Of a stretch of DNA of 64,000 nucleotides, positions 20,078 to 29,828 are shown piece after piece. The position numbers and the translations under genes are program-made. The notes below the pieces were generated by a model. It saw nothing but the letters and a program-made list of their open reading frames with translations, did no database searches and was not told the origin of the DNA. Each line of letters starts with the position of its first letter. Position 1 is the stretch's first letter. Origin of the DNA: Vibrio tritonius (GTDB taxonomy: Bacteria; Pseudomonadota; Gammaproteobacteria; Enterobacterales; Vibrionaceae); NCBI RefSeq assembly GCF_001547935.1, contig NZ_AP014635.1, positions 806,001 through 870,000 of the forward strand, read 5' to 3'.

Positions 20078-21949
20078 ATGAGGTTTAGCCAAAAAATCGT
20101 AGCAGCATCTTCAGTATTGCTGTTAATCACCATTGGATTGTTGTCGTTGCAACAGTTGTCTACCGTTCGATCTCAGGTCGAATCTCTTGTTTTTTCAAGC
20201 CTGAAAGAGATGGTTTCTGGGGTGAAAAATACCGTAAGTACGGATATGGTCAGCAAAAAAGCCATGGCTCAAGCGACGACAGAGATCCTGCAGTTAGATC
20301 CTGAAAACCGCACTTATGTAAAAAATGTCATTGAACGACCAAAGCTAAAGAGCCAGTTTTTGGCGATTGGTTTTGGATATCAAAGCGATGGTAAAACCGT
20401 AGAAAATGACGATGGATGGACACCCGGTGATGATTACGATCCACGTGTTCGTCCTTGGTATAAAGATGCGAAAGAGGCTGGGCAGTTAACCATCACTGAG
20501 CCGTACATGGACATGTCGACCAAAAAAATGATCATCTCCATTGGTACGCCAGTGAAACACGATGGTCAATATGTCGGCTCTATGTTCTACGACTTAGAGT
20601 TGGGTAAATTGTCTTCTTTGGTGAATTCAGTCAACCTATTTAATGCTGGCTATCTGTTTTTGATCACATCTAATGGCACTACCATTGCCCATCCGGATGC
20701 TGAAAATAACGGTAAAAACCTCTCTACCTATTTACCTGGAGTGAAACTTGAAGAAGGTTCGCAACAGATTGAGATCAATGGTAAAGAGTATCTTATCGGG
20801 CTGACTAAGATTCCTTCTGAGAATTGGTACGTTGGGGCGGTTGTGGATGAGTCCATTGCATTTTCCGCAGTCAGTAAATTGCGTAATAGCTCAATGATTT
20901 ATGCAGCCGTTGCTTTAGTGATCAGTATTGTCTGTTTGACTCTTTTGATTCGTGTCTTAATGCGTCCGATCGGTTCTCTACGTGACGCTATTAAGGATGT
21001 AGCTTCGGGGCATGGCGACTTAACTCAGCGTCTTGATACCGATACTGACCCTGAGTTTTCTGAACTCGCGGAAGGGTTTAACACCTTTACCGGTACCTTG
21101 CAGCAATTGATTAAACAATCTAAAGCGATTGGTGAAGAGATTATCCATGGTACGGAACAAACTCTGCAAGGTTCTGTTGAATCGGTTAATGCAATGCATC
21201 AGCAGTTACAAGAGTTAGAGCAGTTAGCGACCGCGATGCATGAAATGTCAGTGACAGCAACTCAAGTGGCTGGCAATGCACAAAGCGCAGCAAATGCTGC
21301 AAAAGAGGCTGATGCAGCGACAGAAGAGGGATCGGCTGTGGTAAATGATACCACGCGTTCGATTGATACTTTGGCTGCGCGCATTGACCAAGCGGTAGAA
21401 GAAGTGCAGGGCTTAGAAGCGGCAACGGCAAATATAGAAACCATTTTGAAAGTTATTAATGACATCGCCGATCAAACCAACTTGCTGGCTCTCAATGCGG
21501 CCATCGAGGCGGCGCGAGCTGGTGAGTCTGGACGAGGTTTTGCTGTAGTGGCGGATGAAGTGCGTACCTTGGCATCACGCACTCAACAATCAACCACGGA
21601 AATTCGCAGTATGATTGAACAACTGCAATCTGGCGCAGGAGCAGTTTCTGCGGCGATGAGCGAAAGTAAACGTACAGCGGTAGAAGCGGTGGATAAATCT
21701 AAACTGGCCGATACCGCGTTGCAGACCATCCGTAACGCAATAGCTCAAATTAATGATATGAATATTCAGATTGCATCTGCAGCGGAAGAACAAAGTTTGG
21801 TCGCAGAAGAGATTAATAACAATACGGTGAAGATTAAAGATCTTTCGACTCTAGTCTCTGAAGCGGCTGAAAGCTCAAACTTAGCGATGCAAGCGCAAAC
21901 AGAAAACGTGCGTGAGCAAGCGGCTGTGATGAGTAAATTTGTGGTTTAA
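20078..21949 (+). CDS. methyl-accepting chemotaxis protein with dCache sensor
   Basis: 623 residues. TM1 covers about residues 11-30, and the periplasmic dCache domain contains the ligand-binding pattern [15 protein letters not shown] followed by [21 protein letters not shown], which in this family recognises amino-acid amines and carboxylates. TM2 is near 270-292, then HAMP and a signalling hairpin with tip [23 protein letters not shown]. The place between perM and bcp equals V. cholerae VC2161 (Mlp24, an amino-acid receptor) as I recall it, so amino-acid sensing is a reasonable inference. No C-terminal CheR-binding pentapeptide is seen. Confidence 0.93.
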   Translation: MRFSQKIVAASSVLLLITIGLLSLQQLSTVRSQVESLVFSSLKEMVSGVKNTVSTDMVSKKAMAQATTEILQLDPENRTYVKNVIERPKLKSQFLAIGFGYQSDGKTVENDDGWTPGDDYDPRVRPWYKDAKEAGQLTITEPYMDMSTKKMIISIGTPVKHDGQYVGSMFYDLELGKLSSLVNSVNLFNAGYLFLITSNGTTIAHPDAENNGKNLSTYLPGVKLEEGSQQIEINGKEYLIGLTKIPSENWYVGAVVDESIAFSAVSKLRNSSMIYAAVALVISIVCLTLLIRVLMRPIGSLRDAIKDVASGHGDLTQRLDTDTDPEFSELAEGFNTFTGTLQQLIKQSKAIGEEIIHGTEQTLQGSVESVNAMHQQLQELEQLATAMHEMSVTATQVAGNAQSAANAAKEADAATEEGSAVVNDTTRSIDTLAARIDQAVEEVQGLEAATANIETILKVINDIADQTNLLALNAAIEAARAGESGRGFAVVADEVRTLASRTQQSTTEIRSMIEQLQSGAGAVSAAMSESKRTAVEAVDKSKLADTALQTIRNAIAQINDMNIQIASAAEEQSLVAEEINNNTVKIKDLSTLVSEAAESSNLAMQAQTENVREQAAVMSKFVV

Positions 21950-21975
21950 GCTGTTTTACTGCTGGCAAAAGCAAA

Positions 21976-22006
21976 TAAAATGCCTCCGAAGTTGGAGGCA
22001 TTTTTA
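21976..22006 (+). terminator. intrinsic terminator after the chemoreceptor gene
   Basis: AAAATGCCTCC / GGAGGCATTTTT (21977-21987 and 21994-22005). The A run upstream may let it serve bcp on the other strand as well. Confidence 0.88.
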
Positions 22007-22055
22007 TTGAATGCTGATTGTAGCTGCCGTTTTCTCGACAAGAAAGATACGGTGT

Positions 22056-22526
22056 TTAAGCATTACCTTGAAGGTAGTTAAGCACTACTTCGTGGTGGTC
22101 TTTGGTTTTGAACTTGTTAAATACGTGTTCAATTACGCCTTGCTCGTTAATCAAAAAGCTGATGCGATGTAGGCCGTCGTACACTTTGCCCATGAATTTT
22201 TTCTCGCCCCAAACACCAAATTGTTCTGCGACTGCATGATCTTCGTCGGAAAGCAGTGTGAAATTAAGGTTGTCTCGCTCAATGAATTTACCAAGACGTT
22301 TTACTGGGTCAATACTGATGCCGAGCACGACAACATTTAAGTCTTGTAATTGTTGTTGGCTATCACGTAAGCCGTGCGCTTGTACAGTACAGCCCGGTGT
22401 CATCGCTTTAGGATAAAAGTACACCAGCACTTTTTTTCCTGCAAAGTCGTTGAGAGAAACAGTATTTCCATCTTGATCTAGTAGAGAAAATGCAGGAGCT
22501 GGAGTACCTGCTTGCAATGTGTTCAT
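22056..22526 (-). CDS. bcp: thioredoxin-dependent peroxiredoxin (BCP/PrxQ), single-cysteine form
   Basis: Reduces hydroperoxides. The 156-residue protein has the peroxidatic Cys46 in KAMTPGCTVQAHGLRDS. E. coli BCP has the resolving Cys five residues later (CTVQAC). Here that position is His51 and the protein contains no other Cys, so it must work as a 1-Cys enzyme or use an external thiol. It follows gcvR by 10 bases, probably one transcript. The ribosome site GGAAG is clear. Confidence 0.95.
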   Translation of the reverse strand: MNTLQAGTPAPAFSLLDQDGNTVSLNDFAGKKVLVYFYPKAMTPGCTVQAHGLRDSQQQLQDLNVVVLGISIDPVKRLGKFIERDNLNFTLLSDEDHAVAEQFGVWGEKKFMGKVYDGLHRISFLINEQGVIEHVFNKFKTKDHHEVVLNYLQGNA

Positions 22527-22536
22527 CTGGCTTCCT

Positions 22537-23085
22537 TTATGACTGACTATTTTTTATAAAATTGAGTGAACCATGGACATTAAGCTGTTGGCATAAATTA
22601 TCGAATTCTTCTTGCAACTGCATCAGGTTGTAGCCTGAGTCTACTTTTGCGGTAATGGCAATATGGAATTGGTTAGCATCACTGCCTAATTTCGTTTTGC
22701 TGATCGTTTGTGCGCTGAGCGATTCCATTCCGATGTTGCGGTTGGCAAAGAACGTCGTGAATTTCTCGGTTAGTCCTGGTTTATCTTCAGACTCAACAAA
22801 CACTTCAACCAAATAGGTGTTGTCTAAGCACTCATGCGGTGAAGTTCTTTTTAACAAAGTGATTAAATCATGTTCCTGACCTAGCAGTGGCAATCTCGTT
22901 TCAATACGTGACAGTGCACTTGCCGTTCCGGAAACCAACATGATCAAGGTGAATTCCTTTCCAAATAACGCAATACGACTATCGACAATATTGAGGTCTG
23001 ATTGCGTGACTAGCCGGACAATTTCGTTACATATACCGGGGCGGTCAGTCCCGACCGCTGTGATCACTAGGTGTTGAGTCATCAT
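22537..23085 (-). CDS. gcvR: glycine cleavage system regulator GcvR (two ACT domains)
   Basis: In E. coli GcvR binds GcvA and blocks gcvTHP activation when glycine is low. The 182-residue protein shows two ACT domains (HLVITAVGTDRPGICNEIVRLV near the start, YLVEVFVESEDKPGLTEKFTTFFANRN from about residue 92). ATG codons at 23085 and 23082 are both possible starts. It is divergent from dapA and upstream of bcp, the E. coli order. Confidence 0.92.
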   Translation of the reverse strand: MMTQHLVITAVGTDRPGICNEIVRLVTQSDLNIVDSRIALFGKEFTLIMLVSGTASALSRIETRLPLLGQEHDLITLLKRTSPHECLDNTYLVEVFVESEDKPGLTEKFTTFFANRNIGMESLSAQTISKTKLGSDANQFHIAITAKVDSGYNLMQLQEEFDNLCQQLNVHGSLNFIKNSQS

Positions 23086-23462
23086 ATCTCTTCACATCAT
23101 CTTTTTTGAGCATGTTATCACACTTGGTGAGCAGAAAAAGCGTCGATAAATTGCTTTTTTTGTTCAGGTTAATCATAAAATGGCACAAGACTGACAAGAG
23201 GTACAAGCATTGTGTCTCAATGTGTGGTAAATCTATGTATTCCACTTCGGTGCGACAGTCAGAACAAGAGAATGTGTCTGTATTAGGTCGTGATGAATGT
23301 CCTTTTGTCTGCATCTTTATTTATTTTTGGTATAGCTTTTTGCCTTAGTTCTAACATTGGATAAATATTCACAAAAATAGACTGTTTAAGCGAGATTGCC
23401 CCCTTGTGTATGATAAGGGCGATGCAGTACTATGCACTGAGTATTCATCTAGGGAGATAGAC
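23086..23462. other. gcvR / dapA divergent intergenic region
   Basis: 377 bases. A -10 TATGAT (23409-23414) may serve dapA, though the -35 (TTAAGC, 17 bases upstream) is poor. I looked for a lysine riboswitch in the dapA leader and found no matching helices. A plus-strand frame at 23106-23348 lacks a ribosome site and family character. Confidence 0.5.
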
Positions 23463-24338
23463 ATGTTTTCAGGAAGTATCGTAGCGTTAATTACCCCTTT
23501 CACACTAGACGGCGAAGTTGATTACGTCGGCCTTAAGAAGCTGGTTGAACATCATGTCGCAGCTGGTACTGACGCTATTGTTTCTGTAGGGACGACAGGT
23601 GAGTCTGCTACTCTGACCGTTGAAGAGCATGTCAAAGTTGTAGAAAAAACAGTAGAATTTGCCGCAGGCCGAATTCCAGTGATTGCTGGTACGGGCGCCA
23701 ATGCGACCCATGAAGCGGTGGAATTTTCACGCATGCTTGATAACACAGGCATTGCCGCTTATCTAAGTGTTACTCCCTACTATAACAAACCGACCCAAGA
23801 AGGGTTGTTCCTTCATTACCAAGCAATTGCTCAAGGTACTGATATTCCGATTATTCTTTACAACGTACCTGGCCGTACTGGCGTTGATATGAAGCCAGAA
23901 ACTGTCGCTCGTTTATCTGAAATTAAAAACATTATTGCACTAAAAGACGCTACCGGTGATTTAAGCCGTGTTGCGCTGCATCGTGAATTGTGCCGTGACG
24001 ACTTCTTGTTGTTCAGTGGTGATGATGCTACTGGTCTTGATTTTGTAAAACTCGGTGGCCAAGGTGTGATTTCGGTAACCAATAACATTGCCGCTAAAGA
24101 CATGGCGGATATGATGCATTTGGCGCTAAAAGGTAAGTTTGAAGAAGCGCAGGCTATCAATCATCGTTTAATGCCACTGCATAAAGGTTTATTCGTTGAA
24201 TCCAGCCCAATTCCAGTGAAATGGGCCGCTCACAAGCTTGGCTTAATCGAAAATGGTGATCTACGTCTACCTTTAACGGAACTTTCTGAACAAGATCGCC
24301 CTGTTGTTGCCCAAGCGATAAATGACGCCAATATTTAA
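23463..24338 (+). CDS. dapA: 4-hydroxy-tetrahydrodipicolinate synthase
   Basis: First step of the lysine/diaminopimelate branch, condensing pyruvate with aspartate semialdehyde. The start at 23463 ([13 protein letters not shown], 291 residues) has a GGGAG ribosome site. An upstream in-frame codon at 23406 would add 19 unrelated residues. The Schiff-base Lys161 lies in [10 protein letters not shown], the catalytic Tyr in [10 protein letters not shown], and TTGESATL binds substrate. bamC follows, as in E. coli. Confidence 0.97.
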   Translation: MFSGSIVALITPFTLDGEVDYVGLKKLVEHHVAAGTDAIVSVGTTGESATLTVEEHVKVVEKTVEFAAGRIPVIAGTGANATHEAVEFSRMLDNTGIAAYLSVTPYYNKPTQEGLFLHYQAIAQGTDIPIILYNVPGRTGVDMKPETVARLSEIKNIIALKDATGDLSRVALHRELCRDDFLLFSGDDATGLDFVKLGGQGVISVTNNIAAKDMADMMHLALKGKFEEAQAINHRLMPLHKGLFVESSPIPVKWAAHKLGLIENGDLRLPLTELSEQDRPVVAQAINDANI

Positions 24339-24401
24339 TTTATCAGGCACTTTCGATTACAATGCCGAGGTATTATGCCTCGGCTATTTTTAGGAGTTTC
24401 A

Positions 24402-25454
24402 ATGAAGTGTTCCCGTCAGCTAGTTATTAGTGCTCTAGCTGTGATTGTGTTAAGTGCTTGTTCAAGCAGCCCGGCAGAACGTCGTCAAGCCAAGGATGAT
24501 TTTACTTACCTTGATGCAAAAGATTTCCACCAATGGAAGATGCCTTCTGGCACTGAACTCCATTACTATCCTGATTTTGCTGTTCCAACAGGACAATATC
24601 AGGGAGAAATCGGTTCTAAAGTGGATATTCGCCCGCCACAGCAAATCCTAGAATTAATTCCCGGAGCTCGTGCCGATATGACCAGTGGTGACGCTGTGTT
24701 ATGGATGGTGCGTCAAGCCGAAGCGGATAAAGTCTGGGATACTACGCTCAAAGCGTTGACTGCGGGTAAAGTGCCGCTGGTAAAACAAACGGATACCTCA
24801 ATTGAAACAGCATGGGTTCGTTGGGTTTCTAAAGACGAAGACAGTGAAATCGATGCGCGTTATCAGTTAAGCCGCGTGGCCGCCAATAACCGCTTTGGTA
24901 TCAAAGTGAGTTTGGTTGATTGGCGTCAAGGTGGCGAGCAAGGTAAAGTCAGTGCGAGTCAAAAAGATCGTTACACCGCTTACATGACCAACTTAATCAC
25001 TACACGTTACGATGAAGATGTTCGTCGTGAAGAGTTGCGTAAAGCTCGTGCTTTGATGAAGCACATTCCAGTGACTATGGGGTCTGATCGCAGTGGTTTA
25101 CCTGTCATTATTGCTCGCGCACCGTATGAGGTATTCTGGCAGCGCTTGCCTGAGCTATTTGGTAAGCTCGGCATGAAGATTGAAGATCGTAACCGCTCAC
25201 AAGGTACGGTGAAGGTGAAATACAGTGAATTGGATGAAGACTTCTTCACTGCTCATAAACTGAAACCGATGGACATGACCTCTGGCGAGTACACCTTGTT
25301 GCTAGGTGACCTAGGTAACCGTACTTCTATCAACGTCACGAACTCGAAAGATAAGCCGGTGAAAGAAGCGTGGCTTGAGCAATTGGTGCCTGTGTTGGCT
25401 TCTGTTATTGATGAAACTGCAAAAGCACCCGCAGCCGCTGATGCAGAAAAATAA
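24402..25454 (+). CDS. bamC: outer-membrane assembly lipoprotein BamC
   Basis: Part of the BAM complex. The start at 24402 (350 residues) follows TAGGAG. The signal peptide ends in LSAC with lipidated Cys20. The unstructured N-terminal stretch that binds BamD (SSSPAERRQAKDDFTYLDAK) and two helix-grip domains follow. The tail ends in an Ala-rich segment. It lies 63 bases after dapA, so it may be co-transcribed. Confidence 0.94.
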   Translation: MKCSRQLVISALAVIVLSACSSSPAERRQAKDDFTYLDAKDFHQWKMPSGTELHYYPDFAVPTGQYQGEIGSKVDIRPPQQILELIPGARADMTSGDAVLWMVRQAEADKVWDTTLKALTAGKVPLVKQTDTSIETAWVRWVSKDEDSEIDARYQLSRVAANNRFGIKVSLVDWRQGGEQGKVSASQKDRYTAYMTNLITTRYDEDVRREELRKARALMKHIPVTMGSDRSGLPVIIARAPYEVFWQRLPELFGKLGMKIEDRNRSQGTVKVKYSELDEDFFTAHKLKPMDMTSGEYTLLLGDLGNRTSINVTNSKDKPVKEAWLEQLVPVLASVIDETAKAPAAADAEK

Positions 25455-25535
25455 GCCCGATCGTTCTAAATAGCTGTACCTAATTATGTTCCACTTCTGA
25501 TGATTAGGCGAAGTTCTTCAGATGAATCGATCAAC

Positions 25536-25563
25536 TAAAAAGGACGCTTTAGCGTCCTTTTTA
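25536..25563. terminator. terminator after bamC, possibly bidirectional
   Basis: AAAGGACGCT / AGCGTCCTTT (25539-25548, 25551-25560), T run on the plus side and A-rich on the other, so it may also serve the DUF2897 gene on the minus strand. Confidence 0.88.
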
Positions 25564-25583
25564 TTATTCTTTATTACTTTGGG

Positions 25584-25856
25584 CTAATGACGATGGTCTT
25601 TTGCCTGTGGTGACGAACTTGGCTGTGATGGGTTTTGCCGCGCGGATGGTGAATCTTGCTCTGCTACTGATTCATCAGACTCACTTCCTTTTTCACCGTG
25701 ACGCTCTTTATCTAATTGATTGAGGCGGTCTAATTCTCGTTGCTTCATATACTGTTCGTATTTGATTTGCGATGTGTATTTGAGTGCGGCGATATTACCG
25801 ATAACGACACTCACAACGACAATACTAATGACCCAAGGATTAAACAGGAGATCCAT
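25584..25856 (-). CDS. DUF2897 family small membrane protein
   Basis: 90 residues from the ATG at 25856, which has GAGG 6 bases upstream. One hydrophobic helix (NPWVISIVVVSVVIGNIAALKYT) is followed by a charged, Ser- and Gln-rich tail. The helix sequence matches what I remember of DUF2897. The function is unknown. It begins just after the M15 peptidase gene ends, so the two are probably co-transcribed with dapE. Confidence 0.72.
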   Translation of the reverse strand: MDLLFNPWVISIVVVSVVIGNIAALKYTSQIKYEQYMKQRELDRLNQLDKERHGEKGSESDESVAEQDSPSARQNPSQPSSSPQAKDHRH

Positions 25857-25864
25857 ACGTAGCC

Positions 25865-26539
25865 TCACTGACTGATGTTGGTGACATAGTCAGTGTAGAT
25901 CGTTTGCAGGCGTTGCAAAATCACTTCTTTGCCGAGAATAGGTGCTTGTTCAATTTGCGCTGTTAATATCGCTAAACTGAATTGCATTGAGCAGGTATTG
26001 GCTGTTATCCGATGACTGACATGCCATGGTTCAAATGCCACACCATTGCCTTTACCTTGAAATGGAAAGAAAAAACCGAATTGTTCAGCATTGTCTTTTA
26101 GCCATAAATAAAAGCGCTGCTGGTGGCCCTCAAGATACTCATCGGGTTCAAGTTGCAGCGTGGTTCCTTCCGGTATGGCTAATCGATCAAACAGGTCGAA
26201 GTCGGTGCCCCAATGATGCCGACTGGCTCCGGGGAGCGCCGACCAACGCAAAATGGCCCACACTTTTTCTTCATCACTAAGCTTATGGCTGTCGAGTGGT
26301 TGGCTAAATTCATCTAATAGCGGTGTTTCGCCGGACATCTTGCGATTCCAAATCGCCAGTTGTCGTTCGAAAGGGCGAAAACCACTGGCTATATGACAGA
26401 GAAAACCGGCGTTATGAGCAGCCGCTTGCAAAGCAAGCAGATCATCGCGAACGTTTGGATGCATTAGGAATGACTTTTGTCCTACTAATACCTCGACTAA
26501 ATGTTCGTTTGATTGTCCTGTTAATTGCGCCGGTGTCAT
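25865..26539 (-). CDS. M15 family D-alanyl-D-alanine carboxypeptidase
   Basis: 224 residues of the VanY-type zinc peptidase fold. Zinc site residues are in ASRHHWGTDFDLFD (H and D) and FEPWHVSH (H), with SGFRPFERQLAIWNRK as the substrate arch. No signal peptide is visible, so it may act in the cytoplasm on recycled muropeptides or be exported another way. It lies 18 bases after dapE on the same strand, a pairing that fits with peptidoglycan precursors. Confidence 0.87.
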   Translation of the reverse strand: MTPAQLTGQSNEHLVEVLVGQKSFLMHPNVRDDLLALQAAAHNAGFLCHIASGFRPFERQLAIWNRKMSGETPLLDEFSQPLDSHKLSDEEKVWAILRWSALPGASRHHWGTDFDLFDRLAIPEGTTLQLEPDEYLEGHQQRFYLWLKDNAEQFGFFFPFQGKGNGVAFEPWHVSHRITANTCSMQFSLAILTAQIEQAPILGKEVILQRLQTIYTDYVTNISQ

Positions 26540-26557
26540 TATGTTGAATCCTTAATG

Positions 26558-27691
26558 TTAGCCAAGCAGATGATTTAACGTGTGTTGGTACATATCAGTC
26601 AGTTTTTCTAAATCGGCGACATTAACACACTCGTTCACCTTGTGGATGGTGGCATTCACAGGGCCTAGCTCAACAACTTGAGCGCCCATTCGAGCAATAA
26701 ACCGTCCATCAGACGTGCCTCCAGTGGTTAATAACTGTGGTGCTTTGTTGTTGACTGCCGATACGCCCTTAACCACGGCATCAAGTAATGCCCCTTGGTC
26801 GGTTAGGAATGGGTGACCACTTAAGGTCCACTGCAAATCATAAGACAAGCCGTGGTTATCCAAAATAGTATGCACCTGCTCTTTGATAGCCTCATCGGTG
26901 AGTTCGGTACTAAAACGGAAATTGAACTGCACATCAAATTCGCCTGGGATGACGTTCGATGCTCCCGTGCCACTGTGTAAGTTAGGAATCTGAAAACTGG
27001 TCGGTGGAAAATAGTCGTTGCCTTTGTCCCACTCTTTCGCAGCCAATTCGGCAAGTGCTGGTAGCGCTTGGTGAACTGGGTTACGTGCCAAATGAGGATA
27101 GGCGACATGTCCCTGAATGCCTTTAACTTTAAGATCACCAGTAATCGAACCGCGACGACCATTTTTCACTACATCACCCACTTCGAGCGTGCTTGATGGT
27201 TCACCGACGATGCACATATCAATCGGTTCATTGCGTGCCATTAATGTATCGACTACACGCGTGGTGCCGTTGATAAACGGACCTTCCTCATCGGATGTAA
27301 TGAGAAAGCCAATAGAGCCTTTATGATCTGGATGCTCAGCAATAAAGCGTTCAACCGCGACGAGCATACAAGCTAAAGAGCCTTTCATATCGGCCGCGCC
27401 ACGACCGTATAACACGCCATCTTTAATGGTAGGTTCAAACGGAGGTGTGTCCCAGTGAGCCAAATTACCAGCCGGCACAACATCGGTATGACCGGCAAAA
27501 GCGAACAGCGGTGCACTGTGACCACGGCGCGCCCAAAAGTTGGTGGTGTCTTCAAACACCATGACTTCCACAGTAAAGCCAAGCGCTTCAAGGCGCTCAA
27601 TCATTAATTGTTGGCATCCTGCATCTTCTGGGGTAACGGATTGGCGGCTGATAAGATCTTTAGCCAGAGCAATTACTGGACTGTCAGTCAT
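26558..27691 (-). CDS. dapE: succinyl-diaminopimelate desuccinylase
   Basis: Hydrolyses N-succinyl-LL-DAP in the lysine/DAP pathway. The 377-residue M20 metallopeptidase shows [11 protein letters not shown] (zinc His and catalytic Asp), [13 protein letters not shown] (bridging Asp), [12 protein letters not shown] (catalytic Glu), the dimerisation domain and the final zinc His in [11 protein letters not shown]. Order yffB-dapE is the E. coli one, 15 bases apart. Confidence 0.97.
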   Translation of the reverse strand: MTDSPVIALAKDLISRQSVTPEDAGCQQLMIERLEALGFTVEVMVFEDTTNFWARRGHSAPLFAFAGHTDVVPAGNLAHWDTPPFEPTIKDGVLYGRGAADMKGSLACMLVAVERFIAEHPDHKGSIGFLITSDEEGPFINGTTRVVDTLMARNEPIDMCIVGEPSSTLEVGDVVKNGRRGSITGDLKVKGIQGHVAYPHLARNPVHQALPALAELAAKEWDKGNDYFPPTSFQIPNLHSGTGASNVIPGEFDVQFNFRFSTELTDEAIKEQVHTILDNHGLSYDLQWTLSGHPFLTDQGALLDAVVKGVSAVNNKAPQLLTTGGTSDGRFIARMGAQVVELGPVNATIHKVNECVNVADLEKLTDMYQHTLNHLLG

Positions 27692-27706
27692 CCTTGAATT
27701 CCTTAA

Positions 27707-28054
27707 TTATGCAAAAAGAGAAGAATATTGTTCAGCTTTAAAACCCACATGCAACTGGGTATCAATACGCAAAATCGGGCGTTTGATCATCGCTGGTTTT
27801 TCCAACAGCAGTGCAGCTGCATTGTCGGAATTTAACGTGTCTTTTTGTTCTTGAGTGAGCTGACGATAGGTCGTTCCGCGCTTGTTGAGCACGTTTTCCC
27901 AGCCTAGTTGCTGAAAAAACTCGGTAATAAGCTCTGCCGTAATACCTTGCTTGCGGTAATCGTGAAATTGATATTCCACATTGGCTTCTTCTAACCATTT
28001 ACGTGCTTTTTTTATGGTGTCGCAGTTAGGAATACCATACATAGTAACGGTCAT
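27707..28054 (-). CDS. yffB: ArsC family reductase (YffB/Spx-like)
   Basis: 115 residues with the ArsC fold: MYGIPNCDTIKKARKWLEE with one active-site Cys, FHDYRKQGIT and the C-terminal KPAMIKRPILR. It is shorter than arsenate reductases and lacks their partner genes. It always travels with dapE in enterics and vibrios. The activity is uncertain. A GGA ribosome site precedes the ATG. Confidence 0.9.
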   Translation of the reverse strand: MTVTMYGIPNCDTIKKARKWLEEANVEYQFHDYRKQGITAELITEFFQQLGWENVLNKRGTTYRQLTQEQKDTLNSDNAAALLLEKPAMIKRPILRIDTQLHVGFKAEQYSSLFA

Positions 28055-28374
28055 AATTATCCTTGGTAGACTGAATGATTATTTATTTTTAGTAAATCCT
28101 AACAGGAAGCGACTCTGGTGACAAAGCGTATTGATAGTAAGGATAGGTTGTCTCTGTGAAAACATCGATGACATTATTTTCTATGTCACAAGATTTGGTT
28201 ATGAATTGAAAAAATAGAGGCATATCACATTGTTGCCCAATTTTTACTTGCCTATTTGGGATTGAGGCACAAAAAGTACCCGAAATCTAAACCGATTGTA
28301 GAGTTATTGATCAAACTCAACACCTTGATAATGAAAACAGAAATAATGAGGTCTGCACAATTTAGGAGGTATCA
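28055..28374. other. yffB / winged-helix gene divergent intergenic region
   Basis: 320 bases, AT-rich toward the plus-strand gene. It contains a perfect inverted repeat TGACAT-N8-ATGTCA (28169-28188), a possible operator. I see no gene and no clear promoter hexamers. Confidence 0.5.
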
Positions 28375-28662
28375 ATGGAATTGAGTCCTGTTTTTGCAAG
28401 GCGACTGTATTTAGCATTGTTAGTTGAGAGTCTTGAACGGCCAAACGTACCAAAGCTGATTGAGAAAACCGGTTGGCCACGTCGTACTATTCAAGACGTG
28501 ATCAAAGCCTTACCGGGTATTGGTATTGAGTTAATGTTTGTTCAGGATGGTCGGCGCCATAACGATGGCTATTATCAACTTTCTGATTGGGGGCCTTTTG
28601 ATAGTCAATGGGTTCTTGAGCGTAAAGTGGATATTGCAGAAAGCCTTGGATTTAGCGCGTAA
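28375..28662 (+). CDS. winged helix-turn-helix protein, conserved in vibrios
   Basis: 95 residues preceded by a near-perfect ribosome site (TAGGAGGT). The part LERPNVPKLIEKTGWPRRTIQDVIKALPG reads as a winged-helix recognition helix, and the C-terminal FDSQWVLERKVDIAESLGF is a helix pair. I do not know a characterised homologue. A DNA-binding regulator is an inference from the helix pattern. The stop codon is fused to a terminator. Confidence 0.75.
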   Translation: MELSPVFARRLYLALLVESLERPNVPKLIEKTGWPRRTIQDVIKALPGIGIELMFVQDGRRHNDGYYQLSDWGPFDSQWVLERKVDIAESLGFSA

Positions 28663-28687
28663 AAGTCAGCCTAGCTGGCTTTTCTAT
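28661..28687 (+). terminator. intrinsic terminator abutting the winged-helix gene
   Basis: AAAAGTCAGC-CTA-GCTGGCTTTT (28661-28670, 28674-28683) forms a ten-pair stem with one G-U. It starts inside the TAA stop. A second hairpin AATAACGC / GCGTTAT lies just downstream (about 28706-28725) without a T run. Confidence 0.75.
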
Positions 28688-28777
28688 TGTTGATATGTAT
28701 GCCCAATAACGCTTTTAGCGTTATCTGGGTATGCGTTAATCAATCGCATTCGATAGCCAGATTATTCATTCTGGGCA

Positions 28778-29125
28778 CTATTTCGTTGTGCTAATGACAT
28801 AGACAATAAAGCCTATCCAACTGACGATGAGTAAAGCCCAAGGCAGTCGAGAGAGTAAAGTGTGGTTTGGCTCAGTTGCTTTGTCATCTACTTCTGGTTG
28901 AACTTGAGCTGGTTTGGATGTTTTTAACTTTTGTGCTTTTTTCTTTGCTTTGTCAGCTTGTCGACTCTTTTCTTTTTGCTGTTTTTTATACAGCGCTATG
29001 CCTTTCTCTATTCCCTGTGCAATCAGCTTTGTTTGTTCCTTGGTTTGCCCGGGGCGCTGAGTCGCTTTTGCCATCTTCATCGCATCGTTTTGCGTTTCAA
29101 TAGAAGGCGTGCTTGGTGTTTTCAT
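28778..29125 (-). CDS. DUF2956 family protein
   Basis: 115 residues from the ATG at 29125, which has AAGGTGAAG upstream. The pattern MAKATQRPGQTKEQTKLIAQGIEKGI is the family hallmark. A Lys-rich coiled region (about residues 45-70) and a C-terminal membrane helix (LPWALLIVSWIGFIVYVI) follow, so it is tail-anchored with the charged part in the cytoplasm. Function unknown. An upstream in-frame extension to 29206 lacks a ribosome site. Confidence 0.82.
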   Translation of the reverse strand: MKTPSTPSIETQNDAMKMAKATQRPGQTKEQTKLIAQGIEKGIALYKKQQKEKSRQADKAKKKAQKLKTSKPAQVQPEVDDKATEPNHTLLSRLPWALLIVSWIGFIVYVISTTK

Positions 29126-29303
29126 GATCTTCACCTTGTTGTTTTTTTTAAGGTTATCATGTTTTATGCTGTGGTAGATAACCTCTAGCTTGATATCAAG
29201 GCACAAAACGTGAGGATGGTAAAGTGCACATAATAGAGCTACTGATTCCCTTTAGAGTAGGGTAGAGTATTGCGCTGTTATCGATGGTATTTATAGGTTG
29301 CGC

Positions 29304-29762
29304 GTGCGTTATTCAGTGGAGCAGTACGATCAATATGGCTATTTAAAGCCGCCTTTTTGGTTATGGTTAACTTGGCTATGGCTAGTAAAAGCATGGGTGG
29401 TACTCGTGATGGCTGCTGTAAGCCGTGAATCCGGCCCAAGACTGCTTGCTCTTTGTTATCCGCAACAGAACCATTTTTATACTGAGTTGGTGCTGGGTGT
29501 GCCTGTGTTATTTGTGATGTGGATGATTCATTTACGTCGCCCCGAAGGGGGAAGGGTAACTTGTGTTGTACAACGTTGTAGTCGTATGGTGACATCTCTT
29601 TCTCTATGGGCGCAATTTGGGCTAACCAGTTATTACGTGCTGTTGCAGCACGGACAGTTTCACTGGTTTAGCGGAGTATCGATAGTTTTGTCTCTCTGGC
29701 TACTTTTGTACTTATGGCGCAGTGAGACGGTAAAAGCCTGCTTTGCTAAGCAAGTAAGATAA
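29304..29762 (+). CDS. DUF2919 (YfeZ-like) inner-membrane protein
   Basis: 152 residues from a GTG at 29304 (MRYSVEQYDQYGYLKPPFWLW), six bases after AGG. A TTG at 29298 is the alternative. Four hydrophobic helices and the N-terminal YDxxGYLKxPFWLWL pattern fit DUF2919. Its neighbour is a YfeX-like peroxidase, the same partner as yfeZ in E. coli. Function unknown. Confidence 0.82.
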   Translation: MRYSVEQYDQYGYLKPPFWLWLTWLWLVKAWVVLVMAAVSRESGPRLLALCYPQQNHFYTELVLGVPVLFVMWMIHLRRPEGGRVTCVVQRCSRMVTSLSLWAQFGLTSYYVLLQHGQFHWFSGVSIVLSLWLLLYLWRSETVKACFAKQVR

Positions 29763-29828
29763 AAACCAGGGAAAGTCACCTTAAGTGACTCATATATTGA
29801 ATTACACTGAGCAAAAAGTGAGGACATT

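Noticed and set aside
23106..23348. 80-residue plus-strand frame in the gcvR/dapA gap
   Set aside because: No ribosome site, odd composition, and the area must hold two divergent promoters.
23220..23462. Lysine riboswitch upstream of dapA
   Set aside because: The leader lacks the multi-helix pattern expected of the L box; only short chance pairings are seen.
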